Shown: positions 18,211 to 28,669, counted from the first letter of the stretch. The stretch: 64,000 bases of DNA from Hyphomicrobiales bacterium (GCA_017305455.1 JAFKKO010000112.1:62001-126000), one strand, 5' to 3'. Made by a program: numbers and translations. The notes: generated by a model not told the origin, from the letters alone.

Positions 18211-19321
18211 CGAGAACCGCCCTCACGATACGCTCGCTCGCATGACCGTCCCCGAAAGGATTGTGGGCGCGGGACATCGCCAGATAGTGATTGTCGTCGT
18301 CGAGCAGACGGACTGTTTCGTCAATAATCCGGCGGGTGCTCGCGCCGACAAGGCGGGCGGTGCCGGCTTCAACGCCTTCGGGCCGCTCGGTGGTCTCGCG
18401 CATCACCAGAACGGGCTTGCCGAGCGTGGGCGCCTCTTCCTGAACGCCGCCGGAATCCGTCAGCACGAGATAGGACAGAGAAAGCAGACTGACGAAGTCC
18501 GTATACTCCTGCGGGGATATCAGCTCGACGCGGGGATGATCGGAAAAACGGGCCGACAGGACATCATGGACGTTCGGATTGGGGTGGATCGGAAGAACCA
18601 CCGCGACATCTTCCCGGCGCAGAATCTCCAGAAGCGCTTCAACGATGTTGAGCACGCCGGACCCGAAATTCTCGCGACGATGGCACGTCACCAGAATGAT
18701 GCGCCGGTTTCCGTGCTTCGCCGTGATGTTCTTCCAGCGCGACGCCAGATAGGGATCGGAATCGACCATGGATTTGGCGGCCAGCAACGCATCGACCACC
18801 GTATTCCCGGTCACATGAATCCGGTCCGTCGGTATGTTCTCGCGCCGGAGCGCCTGGGCGGCGCGTTCGGTGGGAGCAAAATGCTGATCGGCAATGGCGC
18901 CGACGATCTTGCGATTCACCTCCTCGGGCCAGGGCGCGTAGACGTCGCCGCTCCTCAACCCGGCCTCGACATGCGACACCGGAATGCGACGGTAGTAGCA
19001 GGCAAGAGTGCCCGCCATCGCGGTCGTGGTGTCGCCCTGCACGATGACCCGGCTCGGATGCATCTTGTCGAGAACGTCGCCGATGCCTTCCAGCAATCGC
19101 GCCGTGAGCCGGTCCAGCGATTGATTGACCGTCATGACGTTGAGATCGACGTCGGGCACGATATGGGTCAGTTTCAGAACCTGATCGAGCATCTGCCGAT
19201 GCTGCGCCGTCGCACAGACGGTGACGGTCGCATCCTGCTCGGTTTTCAGGCGATTGATCACCGGGAAAAGCTTGATCGCCTCCGGGCGCGTTCCCAACAC
19301 AACGAAGAAATGCTTCTTCAT
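18203..19321 (-). CDS. wecB: UDP-N-acetylglucosamine 2-epimerase (non-hydrolysing)
   Basis: The ATG at 19321 gives 372 residues, the normal WecB length. GTRPEAIKLFPV opens the protein (10-21), followed by QHRQMLDQVL, HVEAGLRSGD with PWPEEVNRKI, and LTDSGGVQEEAPTLGKPVLVMR in the C-terminal half. It interconverts UDP-GlcNAc and UDP-ManNAc in the cytoplasm. An ATGA overlap couples it to the upstream wecG gene, which also rules out the longer upstream frame. It supplies substrate to the WecC-type dehydrogenase encoded next. Confidence 0.95.
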   Translation of the reverse strand: MKKHFFVVLGTRPEAIKLFPVINRLKTEQDATVTVCATAQHRQMLDQVLKLTHIVPDVDLNVMTVNQSLDRLTARLLEGIGDVLDKMHPSRVIVQGDTTTAMAGTLACYYRRIPVSHVEAGLRSGDVYAPWPEEVNRKIVGAIADQHFAPTERAAQALRRENIPTDRIHVTGNTVVDALLAAKSMVDSDPYLASRWKNITAKHGNRRIILVTCHRRENFGSGVLNIVEALLEILRREDVAVVLPIHPNPNVHDVLSARFSDHPRVELISPQEYTDFVSLLSLSYLVLTDSGGVQEEAPTLGKPVLVMRETTERPEGVEAGTARLVGASTRRIIDETVRLLDDDNHYLAMSRAHNPFGDGHASERIVRAVLDA

Positions 19322-20118
19322 CCCTGCCCCCGCGACTGGGGTGCGTTCGAGTGCGGCGCACGGCGTTGCCCGAGCGCGACCCGGATCTGCTGCCGGATGA
19401 ACGCGCGCGCCAGCACTGCAGCAAACAGCGTGTTGGTGCGGGCGTATCGCCACCACATCCGCCCCGGCTCCTGATAGACGCGATACAGCCACTCAAGCCC
19501 CAGCGCCTGCATGCGGACAGGGGCGCGATCGACCTGGCCGGCGAGAACATCAAAAGAACCACCGACTCCCATGATGAACGGCACGTTCAAATCATCGCGA
19601 TGCGCGGCGAGAAACCGTTCCTTGCGCGGCGACGGCATGCCGATGAACAGGCAATCGGCTCCGCTGTTTCGGATATCGCTGACAATCTCGGGCTCCTGCT
19701 CCGGCGTGAAGTAGCCGTCCTTCAGACCGGCAAAACGCAGCGCCGGATACTGCGCCCGGACCTGCTCGGCGGAACGCTGCAGCGTCTGCGGTGTCGCGCC
19801 GAGAAAATACGGCCTGAAGCCATCCTTCGCGCACACCGCCAGAAGTCCGATCAACAGATCGATCCCGGGCACGCGCTCCCTGACCGGCAAACCGAACAGC
19901 CGGGCCGCCCAGACAATCCCCATCCCGTCGATACCGATCACATCGCTGCCGGCGACATCGGCCGAAAGAACCGGGTCACGACGCAGATTGACGAATTTGG
20001 CGACATTGAGCGCCACATGCTGCAACCTGCGGCGATCGCGCATGGCCCCGCGGGCGAGGTCGACGGTCTCGGCCATCGTGAGAACGTCAACGGGGCAACC
20101 CAGAAAATCTTCCCGCAT
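19318..20118 (-). CDS. wecG: WecG/TagA/CpsF family glycosyltransferase
   Basis: A 266-residue GT26 enzyme with NVAKFVNLRRDP (about 38-49), DGMGIVWAAR (about 69-78), RVPGIDLL (about 87-94) and GMPSPRKERFL in the C-terminal half, all hallmarks of the WecG/TagA group. Such proteins transfer ManNAc or ManNAcA to a polyprenyl-diphosphate-linked GlcNAc. With wecB and wecC directly downstream, transfer of ManNAcA as an early step is the natural reading. The ATG follows GAGGCGGGAA. The first gene of the operon, facing the AT-rich block 20205-20290. Confidence 0.9.
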   Translation of the reverse strand: MREDFLGCPVDVLTMAETVDLARGAMRDRRRLQHVALNVAKFVNLRRDPVLSADVAGSDVIGIDGMGIVWAARLFGLPVRERVPGIDLLIGLLAVCAKDGFRPYFLGATPQTLQRSAEQVRAQYPALRFAGLKDGYFTPEQEPEIVSDIRNSGADCLFIGMPSPRKERFLAAHRDDLNVPFIMGVGGSFDVLAGQVDRAPVRMQALGLEWLYRVYQEPGRMWWRYARTNTLFAAVLARAFIRQQIRVALGQRRAPHSNAPQSRGQG

Positions 20119-20445
20119 TTTCCCGCCTCAAAACGCGCACAACCCGTGAATCACTATTCGACGATGCGAGGACGAAAACGAGCAACCAAACCGGAAACCG
20201 CCAATGTCTTGACACGGTATATTATTAATTATTTAATTTCAAGAAATCTCAATTTAATTCGATTAAATAAAAATGACGAAATAAACACGACGCCGGCCGG
20301 GCACCGCGAAAGACCCGCGCGGCGGCGCTGAAAGGCGCCGCCGGAATAGCTCCTTGCCGGGCCTCGGAATTGCGAGATCGAGAGGCGTTCGCCTTGCGGC
20401 CTGAGCCGGCGGGATCAGCAATGTCCGGCAGAGACCGAGCACGTC
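20119..20445. promoter_or_regulatory. Intergenic region with AT-rich block between divergent operons
   Basis: This 327-bp gap separates wecG (minus) from a GT2 gene (plus) and contains no convincing gene. At 20205-20290 it is extremely AT-rich, with ATTATTAATTATTTAATT and a second ATTTAATT about 30 bp later, then GATTAAATAAAAATG. The rest is GC-rich and featureless to my eye. It likely contains both promoters and a binding zone for AT-selective regulators. Confidence 0.45.
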
Positions 20446-21363
20446 ATGAAATTAAATGGACCGCTCGTTTCCGTCGTTATTCCTCACCTCAACCAGCCCG
20501 AGGAACTCGAAGCCTGTCTTTGCAGTCTCGACGCCCAGCATCTCGATCATGCGCTCTATGACATCATCGTGGTCGACAATGGCTCGGCGGCTCCGCCGGA
20601 TGCGATCGTCGCGCGCCACTCCGGCGCGCGTCTGCTGCATGAGTCCCGGCCAGGTCCCGGCCCGGCGCGCAATGCCGGGGTTCGGGATGCGACAGGCGAG
20701 GTTCTCGCGTTCATCGACGCCGACTGCCGCGCCGATGCCGACTGGCTACGGAATGCCTTGCAGGCGCTGCCATCGCCACCGGATGGAACGATCCTCGGCG
20801 GCGACGTTCGCATCTGGCACGACAACGGCAAGCCGGTCACTGCGATCGAGGCCTATGAAGGCGTGTTCGCCTATCGCTTCAAGCTCTACATCGAGCGGCA
20901 CGGCTTTTCCGGCACCGGAAACCTTGTGGTGAGACGCGCCGATTTTGCGACCATAGGCCCGTTCGCCGACATCGCAGTGGCGGAGGATATCGATTGGGGC
21001 CGGCGCGCCTGCGATGCCGGTTTCCGGTTTCGCTACGACCCGCAGATGATCGTCTATCATCCGGCCCGCCGGACGCTGCGCGAGCTCTGTGTGAAATGGG
21101 ATCGCCAGATACAGCACGCCATCAATATCACGCGGGAGACGCCCGGATGGCGAATTCGCTGGGTCGGCCGTGCGCTGGCGGTTCTGGCCTCGCCTGCCAT
21201 CGATTTCCTGAAGGTCTTGAGCAGCGATCGCATCCAGGGCACGGCGGCCCGCCTGAAGGCCATTCTGGTGCTTATCGCGATCCGCGCGCACCGTGCGCAA
21301 AAGATGCTCAGCCTGATGGGGGAGAGCCGAAGGATCGTCTGGAATCGCGACACGGCGGTCTAG
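20446..21363 (+). CDS. Family 2 glycosyltransferase
   Basis: A 305-residue GT2 protein. VSVVIPHLNQPEEL starts the domain (7-20), VVDNGS follows at 43-48, and FIDADCRADADW (about 90-101) holds the DxD metal site; the acceptor half has GTGNLVVRR and VAEDIDWGRR. One or two amphipathic or hydrophobic segments near 245-290 suggest membrane association. The first codons, ATGAAATTAAATG, contain the AATTAAAT word shared with the AT-rich gaps. It stands alone and converges on the toroid protein gene. Confidence 0.9.
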   Translation: MKLNGPLVSVVIPHLNQPEELEACLCSLDAQHLDHALYDIIVVDNGSAAPPDAIVARHSGARLLHESRPGPGPARNAGVRDATGEVLAFIDADCRADADWLRNALQALPSPPDGTILGGDVRIWHDNGKPVTAIEAYEGVFAYRFKLYIERHGFSGTGNLVVRRADFATIGPFADIAVAEDIDWGRRACDAGFRFRYDPQMIVYHPARRTLRELCVKWDRQIQHAINITRETPGWRIRWVGRALAVLASPAIDFLKVLSSDRIQGTAARLKAILVLIAIRAHRAQKMLSLMGESRRIVWNRDTAV

Positions 21364-21393
21364 GGCATTGCCGGCCGGGCACGCCGGAGCGAG

Positions 21394-22656
21394 CTAGCCA
21401 CCGGATCCGGCGCCGGCGAAAATCGGATGATGCGTCAGTTGCGGAAGATCCGAACACCGGCCGAACGACCAGAGAATCCATCCGAGTTCGTAACTGCGGC
21501 ACTCAAGCCGCAGACCGACGTCGCCGGGATCGATCAACACCGCCGGATGCGGCCAATAGGTGTTTCGAATCGCCCGCAGCATCCGCCGCTGTCTCGTGTC
21601 AGCTTCGCCTTTGCGGATGTGCGAGCGAATGGACAGTTGCAGGCCGGGTATCACCGTGGGCTTTCGCAATTGATTATCGCCCAGCACCCAGTTGAACCCC
21701 TTGATGAGAGCGTCCCGGGCGCCCCGAACATCATGGCGCACGGCGTGTTCGAGGAACGCCGGAGCCATGCCGTATTGGTGGACGGAGTAGACCTCGTAAA
21801 AATCGAGCACCCGCCCCTGCTTCGCATCGAAGAACCAGGGCCACTCGCCTTGCGGACCTTGCAAGCCGATCAGCTTGCGGGTGCATTCCACCGCCATGTC
21901 GATGGCGCGAGGATGTCCGGCAAACTCGCCATACTGATAGCAGGCCAGCGTCAGATAGGTCTGGCTCGCGAAGGATGCGAAGCGTCGGCGCAATCCCGAC
22001 GCCGCATCGAAAAACAGTCCCGACCGGGCGTGGTACTTCTCAACCAGAAACGCAAACAGCGTGTCCGCATAACGCAGCCATCGATCATCGCCCGCTTTGG
22101 CTTGCGCGACGATTCCCGACAGAAGCATTCCGAGATCCTGCGCTCTGAACCCAAGCCAGTTTCTGCGGTCCGACAACAAGGTCTCGAGATGAGCCGCAAC
22201 ATCGGCGGGAATATCGAGCTTCAGTTCCGCGGCCGTCCATAGCGCCATCCCGTAGGCGTAGGTCGGGACCGGCAAGCGCATCAGATGGCTTACATTCCGC
22301 CGGAATATGCCGGGCGCATCGATGTCGTCGGGCATTTGCTTCAGACGCGAGAGACCAAGCAGCACGTTGAGCGTGTAGAAAACGTCGCTGGGAGGAACGG
22401 ATTGGTTCGGTTGAGAACGGCCGTCCAGATGGTAGATGTGCGACCATCGACCGAGTTCGGGCATCCAGCATCTGCGAAGGCCGTTCAGCGCAAAATCCAC
22501 CAGCGGCGAATGGACGGACGACGGCCGGCTGGCGTGCATGATATCGGTCCGGCTCGCGCGATCAGAGTCGCTGCCGCTCAAGCCCGGCTTGGTCGGGGCG
22601 CCGCCGACCACGAGTGTCGGACGCCAGGTACTGAGGCGATCAGACCCGCTGTGCAT
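21394..22656 (-). CDS. Putative alpha/alpha-toroid (six-hairpin-like) protein of unknown function
   Basis: About 420 residues from the ATG at 22656 (GGAG 10 bp upstream); a further in-frame ATG lies at 22674. The sequence is mostly amphipathic helices punctuated by short loops with [13 protein letters not shown] and [14 protein letters not shown], reminiscent of alpha/alpha-barrel glycoside hydrolases, polysaccharide lyases, C5-epimerases or prenyl-type toroids. No signal peptide or membrane segment is evident, so a cytoplasmic role on a nucleotide- or lipid-linked glycan is possible. The gene overlaps the end of rfbA by about 17 bp, making it the fourth gene of the rhamnose operon. Function unknown. 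Confidence 0.72.
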   Translation of the reverse strand: MHSGSDRLSTWRPTLVVGGAPTKPGLSGSDSDRASRTDIMHASRPSSVHSPLVDFALNGLRRCWMPELGRWSHIYHLDGRSQPNQSVPPSDVFYTLNVLLGLSRLKQMPDDIDAPGIFRRNVSHLMRLPVPTYAYGMALWTAAELKLDIPADVAAHLETLLSDRRNWLGFRAQDLGMLLSGIVAQAKAGDDRWLRYADTLFAFLVEKYHARSGLFFDAASGLRRRFASFASQTYLTLACYQYGEFAGHPRAIDMAVECTRKLIGLQGPQGEWPWFFDAKQGRVLDFYEVYSVHQYGMAPAFLEHAVRHDVRGARDALIKGFNWVLGDNQLRKPTVIPGLQLSIRSHIRKGEADTRQRRMLRAIRNTYWPHPAVLIDPGDVGLRLECRSYELGWILWSFGRCSDLPQLTHHPIFAGAGSGG

Positions 22657-23530
22657 CTTTGACGGACTCCGCAAGATTCATCAGATAGCTGCCATAGCCG
22701 CTTTTCTCCAACGGCTTTGCCAGGCTCACCAATTGGCCGCGATCGATGAAGCCCCGTCGAAACGCGATCTCTTCGAGACACGCGACCTTCATGCCCTGCC
22801 TCATCTCGAGGGTTTGCACGAAGCCCGCCGCGCCAATGAGAGACTCGAAGGTGCCCGTATCGAGCCATGCGAACCCGCGGCCCATGCGCTCGACGTGAAG
22901 CGTACCGGCCGCGAGATAGCGCGATTGCAGATCGGTGATCTCAAGCTCGCCACGCGCCGATGGCTTGACTTCGGAGGCATACCGCACGACGTCGTTGTCA
23001 AAGAAATAAAGCCCGGTCACCGCCCAGTTCGAGCGCGGATTCTTGGGCTTTTCCTCGATAGCGACAGCGTTGCCGCAGTCGTCGAAGTCAACGACGCCAT
23101 AGCGCTCCGGATCGCGCACATGATACGCGAAAACCGTGGCTCCCGAACGCCGCTTGGCCGCGGCCGCGAGCAGCTTGGGCAGATCCGCGCCGAAAAAGAT
23201 GTTGTCGCCAAGCACCATCGCAACACGATCGTGTCCGATAAAGTCCGCACCGATGGTGAACGCCTGCGCCAGCCCGGCGGGTTTTGGTTGCTCGGCATAG
23301 GACAGGTGAAGACCCCATTGACTGCCGTCGCCCAAGAGTCGTTCGAACTGGTGACGGTCTTCCGGCGTGGTGATGATCAGGATCTTGCGAATGCCGGCGA
23401 GCATCAGGGTCGACAACGGATAGTAAATCATCGGCTTGTCGTAGACCGGCAGCAGCTGCTTGCTCACGCCGCGCGTGATCGGATAAAGCCGCGTCCCGCT
23501 GCCTCCGGCAAGCACGATCCCTTTCATCAT
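22640..23530 (-). CDS. rfbA: Glucose-1-phosphate thymidylyltransferase
   Basis: A 296-residue RmlA protein with [11 protein letters not shown] (9-19), [15 protein letters not shown] immediately after, [12 protein letters not shown] (about 79-90) and LGDNIFFG (about 107-114). It makes dTDP-glucose from dTTP and glucose-1-phosphate, the first step toward dTDP-L-rhamnose. The start overlaps the rfbBD stop as ATGA. Product inhibition by dTDP-rhamnose is usual for the family and may apply. Confidence 0.96.
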   Translation of the reverse strand: MMKGIVLAGGSGTRLYPITRGVSKQLLPVYDKPMIYYPLSTLMLAGIRKILIITTPEDRHQFERLLGDGSQWGLHLSYAEQPKPAGLAQAFTIGADFIGHDRVAMVLGDNIFFGADLPKLLAAAAKRRSGATVFAYHVRDPERYGVVDFDDCGNAVAIEEKPKNPRSNWAVTGLYFFDNDVVRYASEVKPSARGELEITDLQSRYLAAGTLHVERMGRGFAWLDTGTFESLIGAAGFVQTLEMRQGMKVACLEEIAFRRGFIDRGQLVSLAKPLEKSGYGSYLMNLAESVKDAQRV

Positions 23531-25497
23531 GCGGACAGCTCCACCTGCATCGCGAGCCGATCGAGACAGTCTTCAAGCGAGCTTTGCCAAAGCGGGAGGC
23601 GAACCTGGAAAACACGCTCGGCCTTGGCTGAATCGAGACAGGAATTCTTCGGCCGCCGCGCCGGCGTGGGATATTCCGCGGTCGTGATTTCCTGCAATCT
23701 CGGCACAGGCTGCCCGCGGCGAGCAAGGCCGGCGAAGATGTTTTGCGCAAAACCGTGCCAACTCGTCTGGCCCTGACCGGCCACATGATAAATGCCGGAC
23801 ATGCCCTCACCCTGCTCCGCGACGAGCCGCTGCACGATCCGCACGAGGACATCGGCCAGATCCAGCGCCGATGTCGGCGTTCCCACCTGATCGTTGACGA
23901 CCCGGACGATGTTCGGAGCGGCGGACAGCCGGAGCATGGTCCGTACGAAATTGTGCCCGTAGGGGCTGTAGAGCCAAGAGGTCCGTATCACCACCGCGCG
24001 CGGACAAGCGTCCATCACCGCAACCTCGCCGGCAAGCTTGGACTGACCATAGACGCCCAGTGGCGCGGGCAAATCGTCTTCATCGTAGGGCGATGACTTG
24101 CGGCCGTCGAAAACGTAGTCGGTTGAAAGATGGACGAAGGGAATTTTCATTTTCCTTGCGGCCGCGGCAAGCCGGGCTGCCGCGTCGGAATTGATCCTGT
24201 AGGCGGATTGCGGCTCTGCCTCCGCTTGATCGACGCTCGTATAAGCGGCCGCATTTATGATGGCCGACGGCGCGATCCTGGCGACGACATCATCGATGTT
24301 CGCGCTGGCGGCAAGATCAAGATCGGGGCGGCCGATGCTCACAAGCGAGGTGTTTTGCCGGCTGGCGACATCCCGCAGGCAGCAGACCAACTGTCCGTTT
24401 TTCCCCGTGACCAGGATCGGCCTGACCGCCGGCATGGCTTTGCTGCCGCGCTTCAGCAGGCCAAGGCGCGTTCCTTTATAGACGCTCGCCCGCGACGGCT
24501 CCCACCACGGCCGGTTCTCAAGATACCAGTGGACCGTTCGCTCGATGCCTTCCTCGAAGGTTTTGCTCGGCGTCCACCCCAGGTCGCGGCGCGCTTTCGA
24601 GGCATCGATGGCATAGCGCAGATCGTGTCCCGGCCGGTCGGTCACAAATCTGATCAGCGAGCGCCGCGGCTTTGGCCCCGGAGCGGTCCGATCCAGAATG
24701 TCGCAGATCAGTTCGACCACGGAGAGATTGGCCCGCTCGCAGTCGCCACCGAAATTGTATTTCTCACCGGGCCGTCCGCGCAGCAGAAGCGAGATCAACC
24801 CTTCGGCGTGATCGTCGACATAGAGCCAGTCGCGAATATTGGACCCACGGCCGTAGACCGGCAGCGATTTGCCCTCGATGGCGTTGAGAATGGTCAGCGG
24901 GATCAATTTTTCCGGAAATTGATACGGCCCATAATTGTTCGAACAGTTCGAAACGATCACCGGCAGACCGTAAGTCTTGAACCAGGCAAGCGCGAGATGA
25001 TCGGAAGCAGCCTTGCTGGCCGAATAGGGCGAACTCGGCTGGTAGGGCGTGTCTTCGCAAAACCGCCCCTCCCCGCCGAGCGAGCCGTAAACTTCATCGG
25101 TGGACACATGGACAAATCGGAATCCGGCACGCCGATCCGGCGCGAGCTGCCCGTAATAATGCTGGGCCGCCTCAAGCATTTGATACGTTCCGACCACGTT
25201 GGTGTTGATGAAAGCGGCCGCGCCGGTGATCGAGCGATCGACGTGGCTCTCGGCCGCAAGATGGATCACCGCCGTCGGGCTGTATTTGGAGAAGATCGCA
25301 TCCAACGCGGCGCGGTCGCAAATGTCCGCCCGTTCGAATGAATATCGAGGATCATTGGCGATGGAATCGAGCGAGTGCAGATTGGCGGCATATGTCAGTC
25401 TGTCGACGTTGACGACCGGGATGCCGTAATCACGAAGCAGGCGGCGGCAGACCGCCGAACCGATGAAGCCTGCACCACCCGTCACCATGACGCGCAT
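23527..25497 (-). CDS. rfbBD: Fused dTDP-glucose 4,6-dehydratase / dTDP-4-dehydrorhamnose reductase
   Basis: One 656-residue open frame joins two rhamnose enzymes normally encoded separately. Residues 1 to about 350 are RfbB: GGAGFIG (7-13), STDEVYG (132-138) with the active-site Asp-Glu, and Y158/K162. Residues 359-656 are Rfb[10 protein letters not shown] (362-370), STDYVFDG (458-465), and Y483/K487 in YGQSK. A short basic linker with a Met at 355 lies between them. The fusion would channel two steps of dTDP-L-rhamnose synthesis. RfbD usually has GQLG at the loop; here Gly is replaced by Val, an oddity. An internal start at Met355 could still give free RfbD. Confidence 0.92.
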   Translation of the reverse strand: MRVMVTGGAGFIGSAVCRRLLRDYGIPVVNVDRLTYAANLHSLDSIANDPRYSFERADICDRAALDAIFSKYSPTAVIHLAAESHVDRSITGAAAFINTNVVGTYQMLEAAQHYYGQLAPDRRAGFRFVHVSTDEVYGSLGGEGRFCEDTPYQPSSPYSASKAASDHLALAWFKTYGLPVIVSNCSNNYGPYQFPEKLIPLTILNAIEGKSLPVYGRGSNIRDWLYVDDHAEGLISLLLRGRPGEKYNFGGDCERANLSVVELICDILDRTAPGPKPRRSLIRFVTDRPGHDLRYAIDASKARRDLGWTPSKTFEEGIERTVHWYLENRPWWEPSRASVYKGTRLGLLKRGSKAMPAVRPILVTGKNGQLVCCLRDVASRQNTSLVSIGRPDLDLAASANIDDVVARIAPSAIINAAAYTSVDQAEAEPQSAYRINSDAAARLAAAARKMKIPFVHLSTDYVFDGRKSSPYDEDDLPAPLGVYGQSKLAGEVAVMDACPRAVVIRTSWLYSPYGHNFVRTMLRLSAAPNIVRVVNDQVGTPTSALDLADVLVRIVQRLVAEQGEGMSGIYHVAGQGQTSWHGFAQNIFAGLARRGQPVPRLQEITTAEYPTPARRPKNSCLDSAKAERVFQVRLPLWQSSLEDCLDRLAMQVELSA

Positions 25498-25514
25498 CGG
25501 AAGCCTCCATCGGG

Positions 25515-26075
25515 CTAATCGAAAACAGGCGAAAGATCGTCAAGCATCGGCAGCTTGCGATCCTTGTCGGACAAGGTTGCGTCTTCGGGGGCAACCGGCC
25601 ATTTGATCGCCAGCGCGGGATCAGCCCAGTTTATTCCGTGGTCATGGGCCGGCGAGTAAGTCGCGTCGACCTTGTAAAGAACCACCGTGTTCGGCTCCAA
25701 GGTGCAGAACCCGTGCGCGAAACCGGCCGGCACGAAAAGCTGCTCGCCGCCGCTGTCGCTGAGTTCGACCGCCAGATGGCTGCCGAAGCTGGGCAAGGAG
25801 CGTCGCAGGTCGACCACCACATCAAGGATTTTGCCGCAAAGTACGCGAACGAGCTTGGCCTGTGCGAACGGCGGCTTTTGAAAATGCAGGCCGCGCACGG
25901 TTCCGGCGCGGCTGGAACTCGACTCGTTGTCCTGCACGAAATCGCAATCGAGGCCGTGGGCGACAAAGTCCGAACGGACATACGCCTCACGGAAATAACC
26001 GCGGGCGTCCGCCATTCGCGAAGTCATGATGAGCTTCACATCGGCGATCGACAGCGGAAGAACATTTAATTGCAT
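25515..26075 (-). CDS. rfbC: dTDP-4-dehydrorhamnose 3,5-epimerase
   Basis: From the ATG at 26075 the protein has 186 residues, normal for RmlC; a TTG at 26099 is an alternative. It shows ARGYFREAY, the [11 protein letters not shown] strand with the catalytic His, DVVVDLR and [10 protein letters not shown]. It converts dTDP-4-keto-6-deoxyglucose to the L-lyxo form, feeding the reductase half of the fused protein encoded 17 bp downstream. The initiation region contains CAATTAAATG, so the AT-rich word overlaps the start codon. First gene of the rfbC-rfbBD-rfbA-toroid operon. Confidence 0.93.
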   Translation of the reverse strand: MQLNVLPLSIADVKLIMTSRMADARGYFREAYVRSDFVAHGLDCDFVQDNESSSSRAGTVRGLHFQKPPFAQAKLVRVLCGKILDVVVDLRRSLPSFGSHLAVELSDSGGEQLFVPAGFAHGFCTLEPNTVVLYKVDATYSPAHDHGINWADPALAIKWPVAPEDATLSDKDRKLPMLDDLSPVFD

Positions 26076-26139
26076 GTCAGGCCCCGTACGCCCTGCCAAC
26101 TCCGCCGACCGATCAAACGCACTGCATCAGCGCCAAATC

Positions 26140-26235
26140 ATGAACAAACCGGTCTCGATTAACTCAATTTATTAATTTAATCGTCTTTCGATTATATTAT
26201 TGGATATAATCAAATTAAATGCAATAATCTTTGCG
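26140..26235. promoter_or_regulatory. AT-rich intergenic block
   Basis: About 95 bp of AT-rich sequence between divergent rfbC and the Wzc-like gene, containing AATTTATTAATTTAATCG, two ATTATAT/GGATATAATC stretches and CAAATTAAATGC. GATTATAT and ATATAATC near 26190-26210 form a loose inverted repeat. It probably holds both promoters and regulator sites. Confidence 0.5.
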
Positions 26236-26347
26236 CATCGAGGCCGCCAACCCAAGCCAACCGGATAGGCGGCGCCGGATCGATGGCGGCTCAAGGGCCG
26301 AAAATCGCTTTGCAATCCCGGAATCCTAGCGCTGATGGGTCACCCAA

Positions 26348-28669
26348 ATGCTCCAGATACTGCAAGGCGAAAGATCGCACGCCATCCTGGAAAACGAGAT
26401 GGCGGGCGACCGGGAGGATCAAGGCGGCCTGGGCGATCTGGTGAATTACGCGCTTGCGTTCCTGCGCAGGCAATACGTGCTCATATTGTTCGTCACCATG
26501 CTCGCGATCGGGATCAGCCTGATCTACCTGCGGGTGACGCCTCCCATCTACACGGCCCAGGTCAAGGTTCTGTTTGAAAGTCCGAAGGCCAAGTTCGTCC
26601 AGCAACAGTCCATGCTGGCTGAATCGCCGCTCGACGTCGCTCAACTGGAGAGCCAGATCCAGGTCATCAAGTCGAAGGCCATCACGACCTCCGTGGTTGA
26701 TCAGTTCAACCTGGTGAAAGATCCCGATTTCAACGCATCGGTTCAACCGCTGCAGAAACTGCTCGGCATCTTCAAGGGGCTGTTCGGCGCATCCGCCGCC
26801 AAAGACGACGGCAAGACAGCCAGCGAAGCAAGGGACGGCGTGATCGCAGCCTTTCAGGACAAGCTCGTCACCTCTCGGGTCGGCATGAGCAATGTGATCG
26901 AGATCAGTTACAGCTCCAGCAACCCGCAGCGGGCGGCCGAAATCGCCAATGCGGTCGCCGACACCTACATCGCCGATCAGCTCAACGCCAAATTCGAGGC
27001 CAACCGCACCGCCAGATCATGGCTTCAGGACCGGCTGCGCGAGTTGGGGCAACAGGCGCTGACCGCGGAACGCGCGGTCAACGCATTCAAGATCCAGAAC
27101 AACATCGTGGCGGCCGGCGGCCAGTTGATGGACGAACAGCAGGTGACTGACCTCAATGGCCGCCTGGTCGCGGCACGGGCGCAGGCATCCGACACGCTGG
27201 CGCGGCTGAACAGGTTTCAGGCCATTCTTCACCAGAATGAATCAAATAAAACAGACGCAAACCTCGATGCCTCGATTTCGGATGCATTGAGCAGCCCCAT
27301 CATCAACAACCTGCGTCAGCAGTATCTCGAACTTTCACGGCGCGAGTCCGACTGGTCCGCCCGCTTCGGCCGCAATCATCTGGCGGTGGTGAACCTGCGC
27401 ACGCGCATGCACGATCTGCGCACCTCAATTCTGGAGGAAGTGCGCCGGCTTTCCGAAACCGCCAAGAGCGATTACGAGGTCGCCAAACAGCGGCAGCAAG
27501 AAATCGAGAAGCAGCTCACGCAAGCGGTCTCGCAGTCACGGACGACGAATTCGGCCGAAGCCACCATGCGCGAACTCGAGACCCGCGCCAAAAGCTACCG
27601 CAGCCTGTATGAGAGCTTCCTGCAGCGCTACATGGGGGCGGTTCAGCAGGAGTCCTTTCCCATCACCGAGGCGCGGGTGATCTCACCCGCTTCGCCGCCG
27701 CAGAGCAAAAGCAAGCCCAAGTCGACTCTCGTTCTGGGCCTTGGTTTTCTCGGCGGCCTCGCTCTGGGGACCGGACTGGCACTTCTCCGCGACATGCTGG
27801 ATCGGGTTTTCCGGACCGGCGCCCAGGTCGAGGCGATGCTGCATATGCCTTGTATTTCCCTGGTGCCGCTGCTGAAGGATATCGAGCCCAAACAACTGCG
27901 GAGTGAACAGGAACACACCGACAGGGCATCAAGCCAGGGAATGATCGAGCGTCATTCCGGGGTCTATTGGGCCGCGACTGAAATGCCGCTGTCCCGCTTC
28001 GCCGAATCGATCCGGTCGATCAAGCTGGCGATCGATCTCAACGTGACGAATTCATCCAACAAGGTCATCGGCATCACCTCCTCGCTGCCGAACGAGGGCA
28101 AATCGACAATTGCCGCCGCTTTGGCTCAGCTCATGGCTCATGCCGGCACCCGTGTCATTGTCGTCGATTGCGATCTGAGAAATCCGTCGCTGTCGCGCAA
28201 TCTGGCCCCGGCGGCGAACGCCGGCATCGTTGACGTGATTTCCGGCAGATGCACGCTCGATCAGGCCATCTGCAAGGATCCGAAGACGAACCTAGCTTTC
28301 CTGCCTGCGACCAAGAAGCAGCCTCTGTTTCACACGAGCGAAATCCTCTCTGCCACCTCGACCAAGCAATTGTTCGATCACCTTCGGGCGACCTACGATT
28401 ACATCATCGTCGACCTTCCGCCGCTGGCTCCCGTGGTGGATGTGCGGGCGACGGCGCCGCTGATGGATTGCCTCGTTCTGGCGATTGAATGGGGACGCAC
28501 CAAGACGGACGTCGTGCAGCATGCGCTCCATACGGCGCCCGGCCTGCATCCGGCCCTGATCGGCGCCGTGCTCAATAAAACCGACATGCAGGCCATTCGA
28601 CGCTACGATAATTATCACAGCGATTATTACAGTAACGAGCATTTTGCCCGGTACGGCTACACTGCATAA
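26348..28669 (+). CDS. Polysaccharide co-polymerase with C-terminal tyrosine kinase (Wzc/ExoP-like)
   Basis: A 773-residue single-chain Wzc-type protein. A first membrane helix lies near 42-62, followed by a Wzz domain, a long coiled-coil periplasmic region (about 220-430) and a second helix near 455-480. The cytoplasmic BY-kinase domain has Walker A in SSLPNEGKST (about 577-586), Walker A' VVDCDLRNP and Walker B YIIVDLPPL (about 683). The last 22 residues contain six tyrosines, the usual autophosphorylation cluster. It controls chain length and export through cycling phosphorylation with a Wza partner, here encoded just downstream. The ATG at 26348 has a weak ribosome site; Met18 is an alternative start. 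Confidence 0.92.
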   Translation: MLQILQGERSHAILENEMAGDREDQGGLGDLVNYALAFLRRQYVLILFVTMLAIGISLIYLRVTPPIYTAQVKVLFESPKAKFVQQQSMLAESPLDVAQLESQIQVIKSKAITTSVVDQFNLVKDPDFNASVQPLQKLLGIFKGLFGASAAKDDGKTASEARDGVIAAFQDKLVTSRVGMSNVIEISYSSSNPQRAAEIANAVADTYIADQLNAKFEANRTARSWLQDRLRELGQQALTAERAVNAFKIQNNIVAAGGQLMDEQQVTDLNGRLVAARAQASDTLARLNRFQAILHQNESNKTDANLDASISDALSSPIINNLRQQYLELSRRESDWSARFGRNHLAVVNLRTRMHDLRTSILEEVRRLSETAKSDYEVAKQRQQEIEKQLTQAVSQSRTTNSAEATMRELETRAKSYRSLYESFLQRYMGAVQQESFPITEARVISPASPPQSKSKPKSTLVLGLGFLGGLALGTGLALLRDMLDRVFRTGAQVEAMLHMPCISLVPLLKDIEPKQLRSEQEHTDRASSQGMIERHSGVYWAATEMPLSRFAESIRSIKLAIDLNVTNSSNKVIGITSSLPNEGKSTIAAALAQLMAHAGTRVIVVDCDLRNPSLSRNLAPAANAGIVDVISGRCTLDQAICKDPKTNLAFLPATKKQPLFHTSEILSATSTKQLFDHLRATYDYIIVDLPPLAPVVDVRATAPLMDCLVLAIEWGRTKTDVVQHALHTAPGLHPALIGAVLNKTDMQAIRRYDNYHSDYYSNEHFARYGYTA

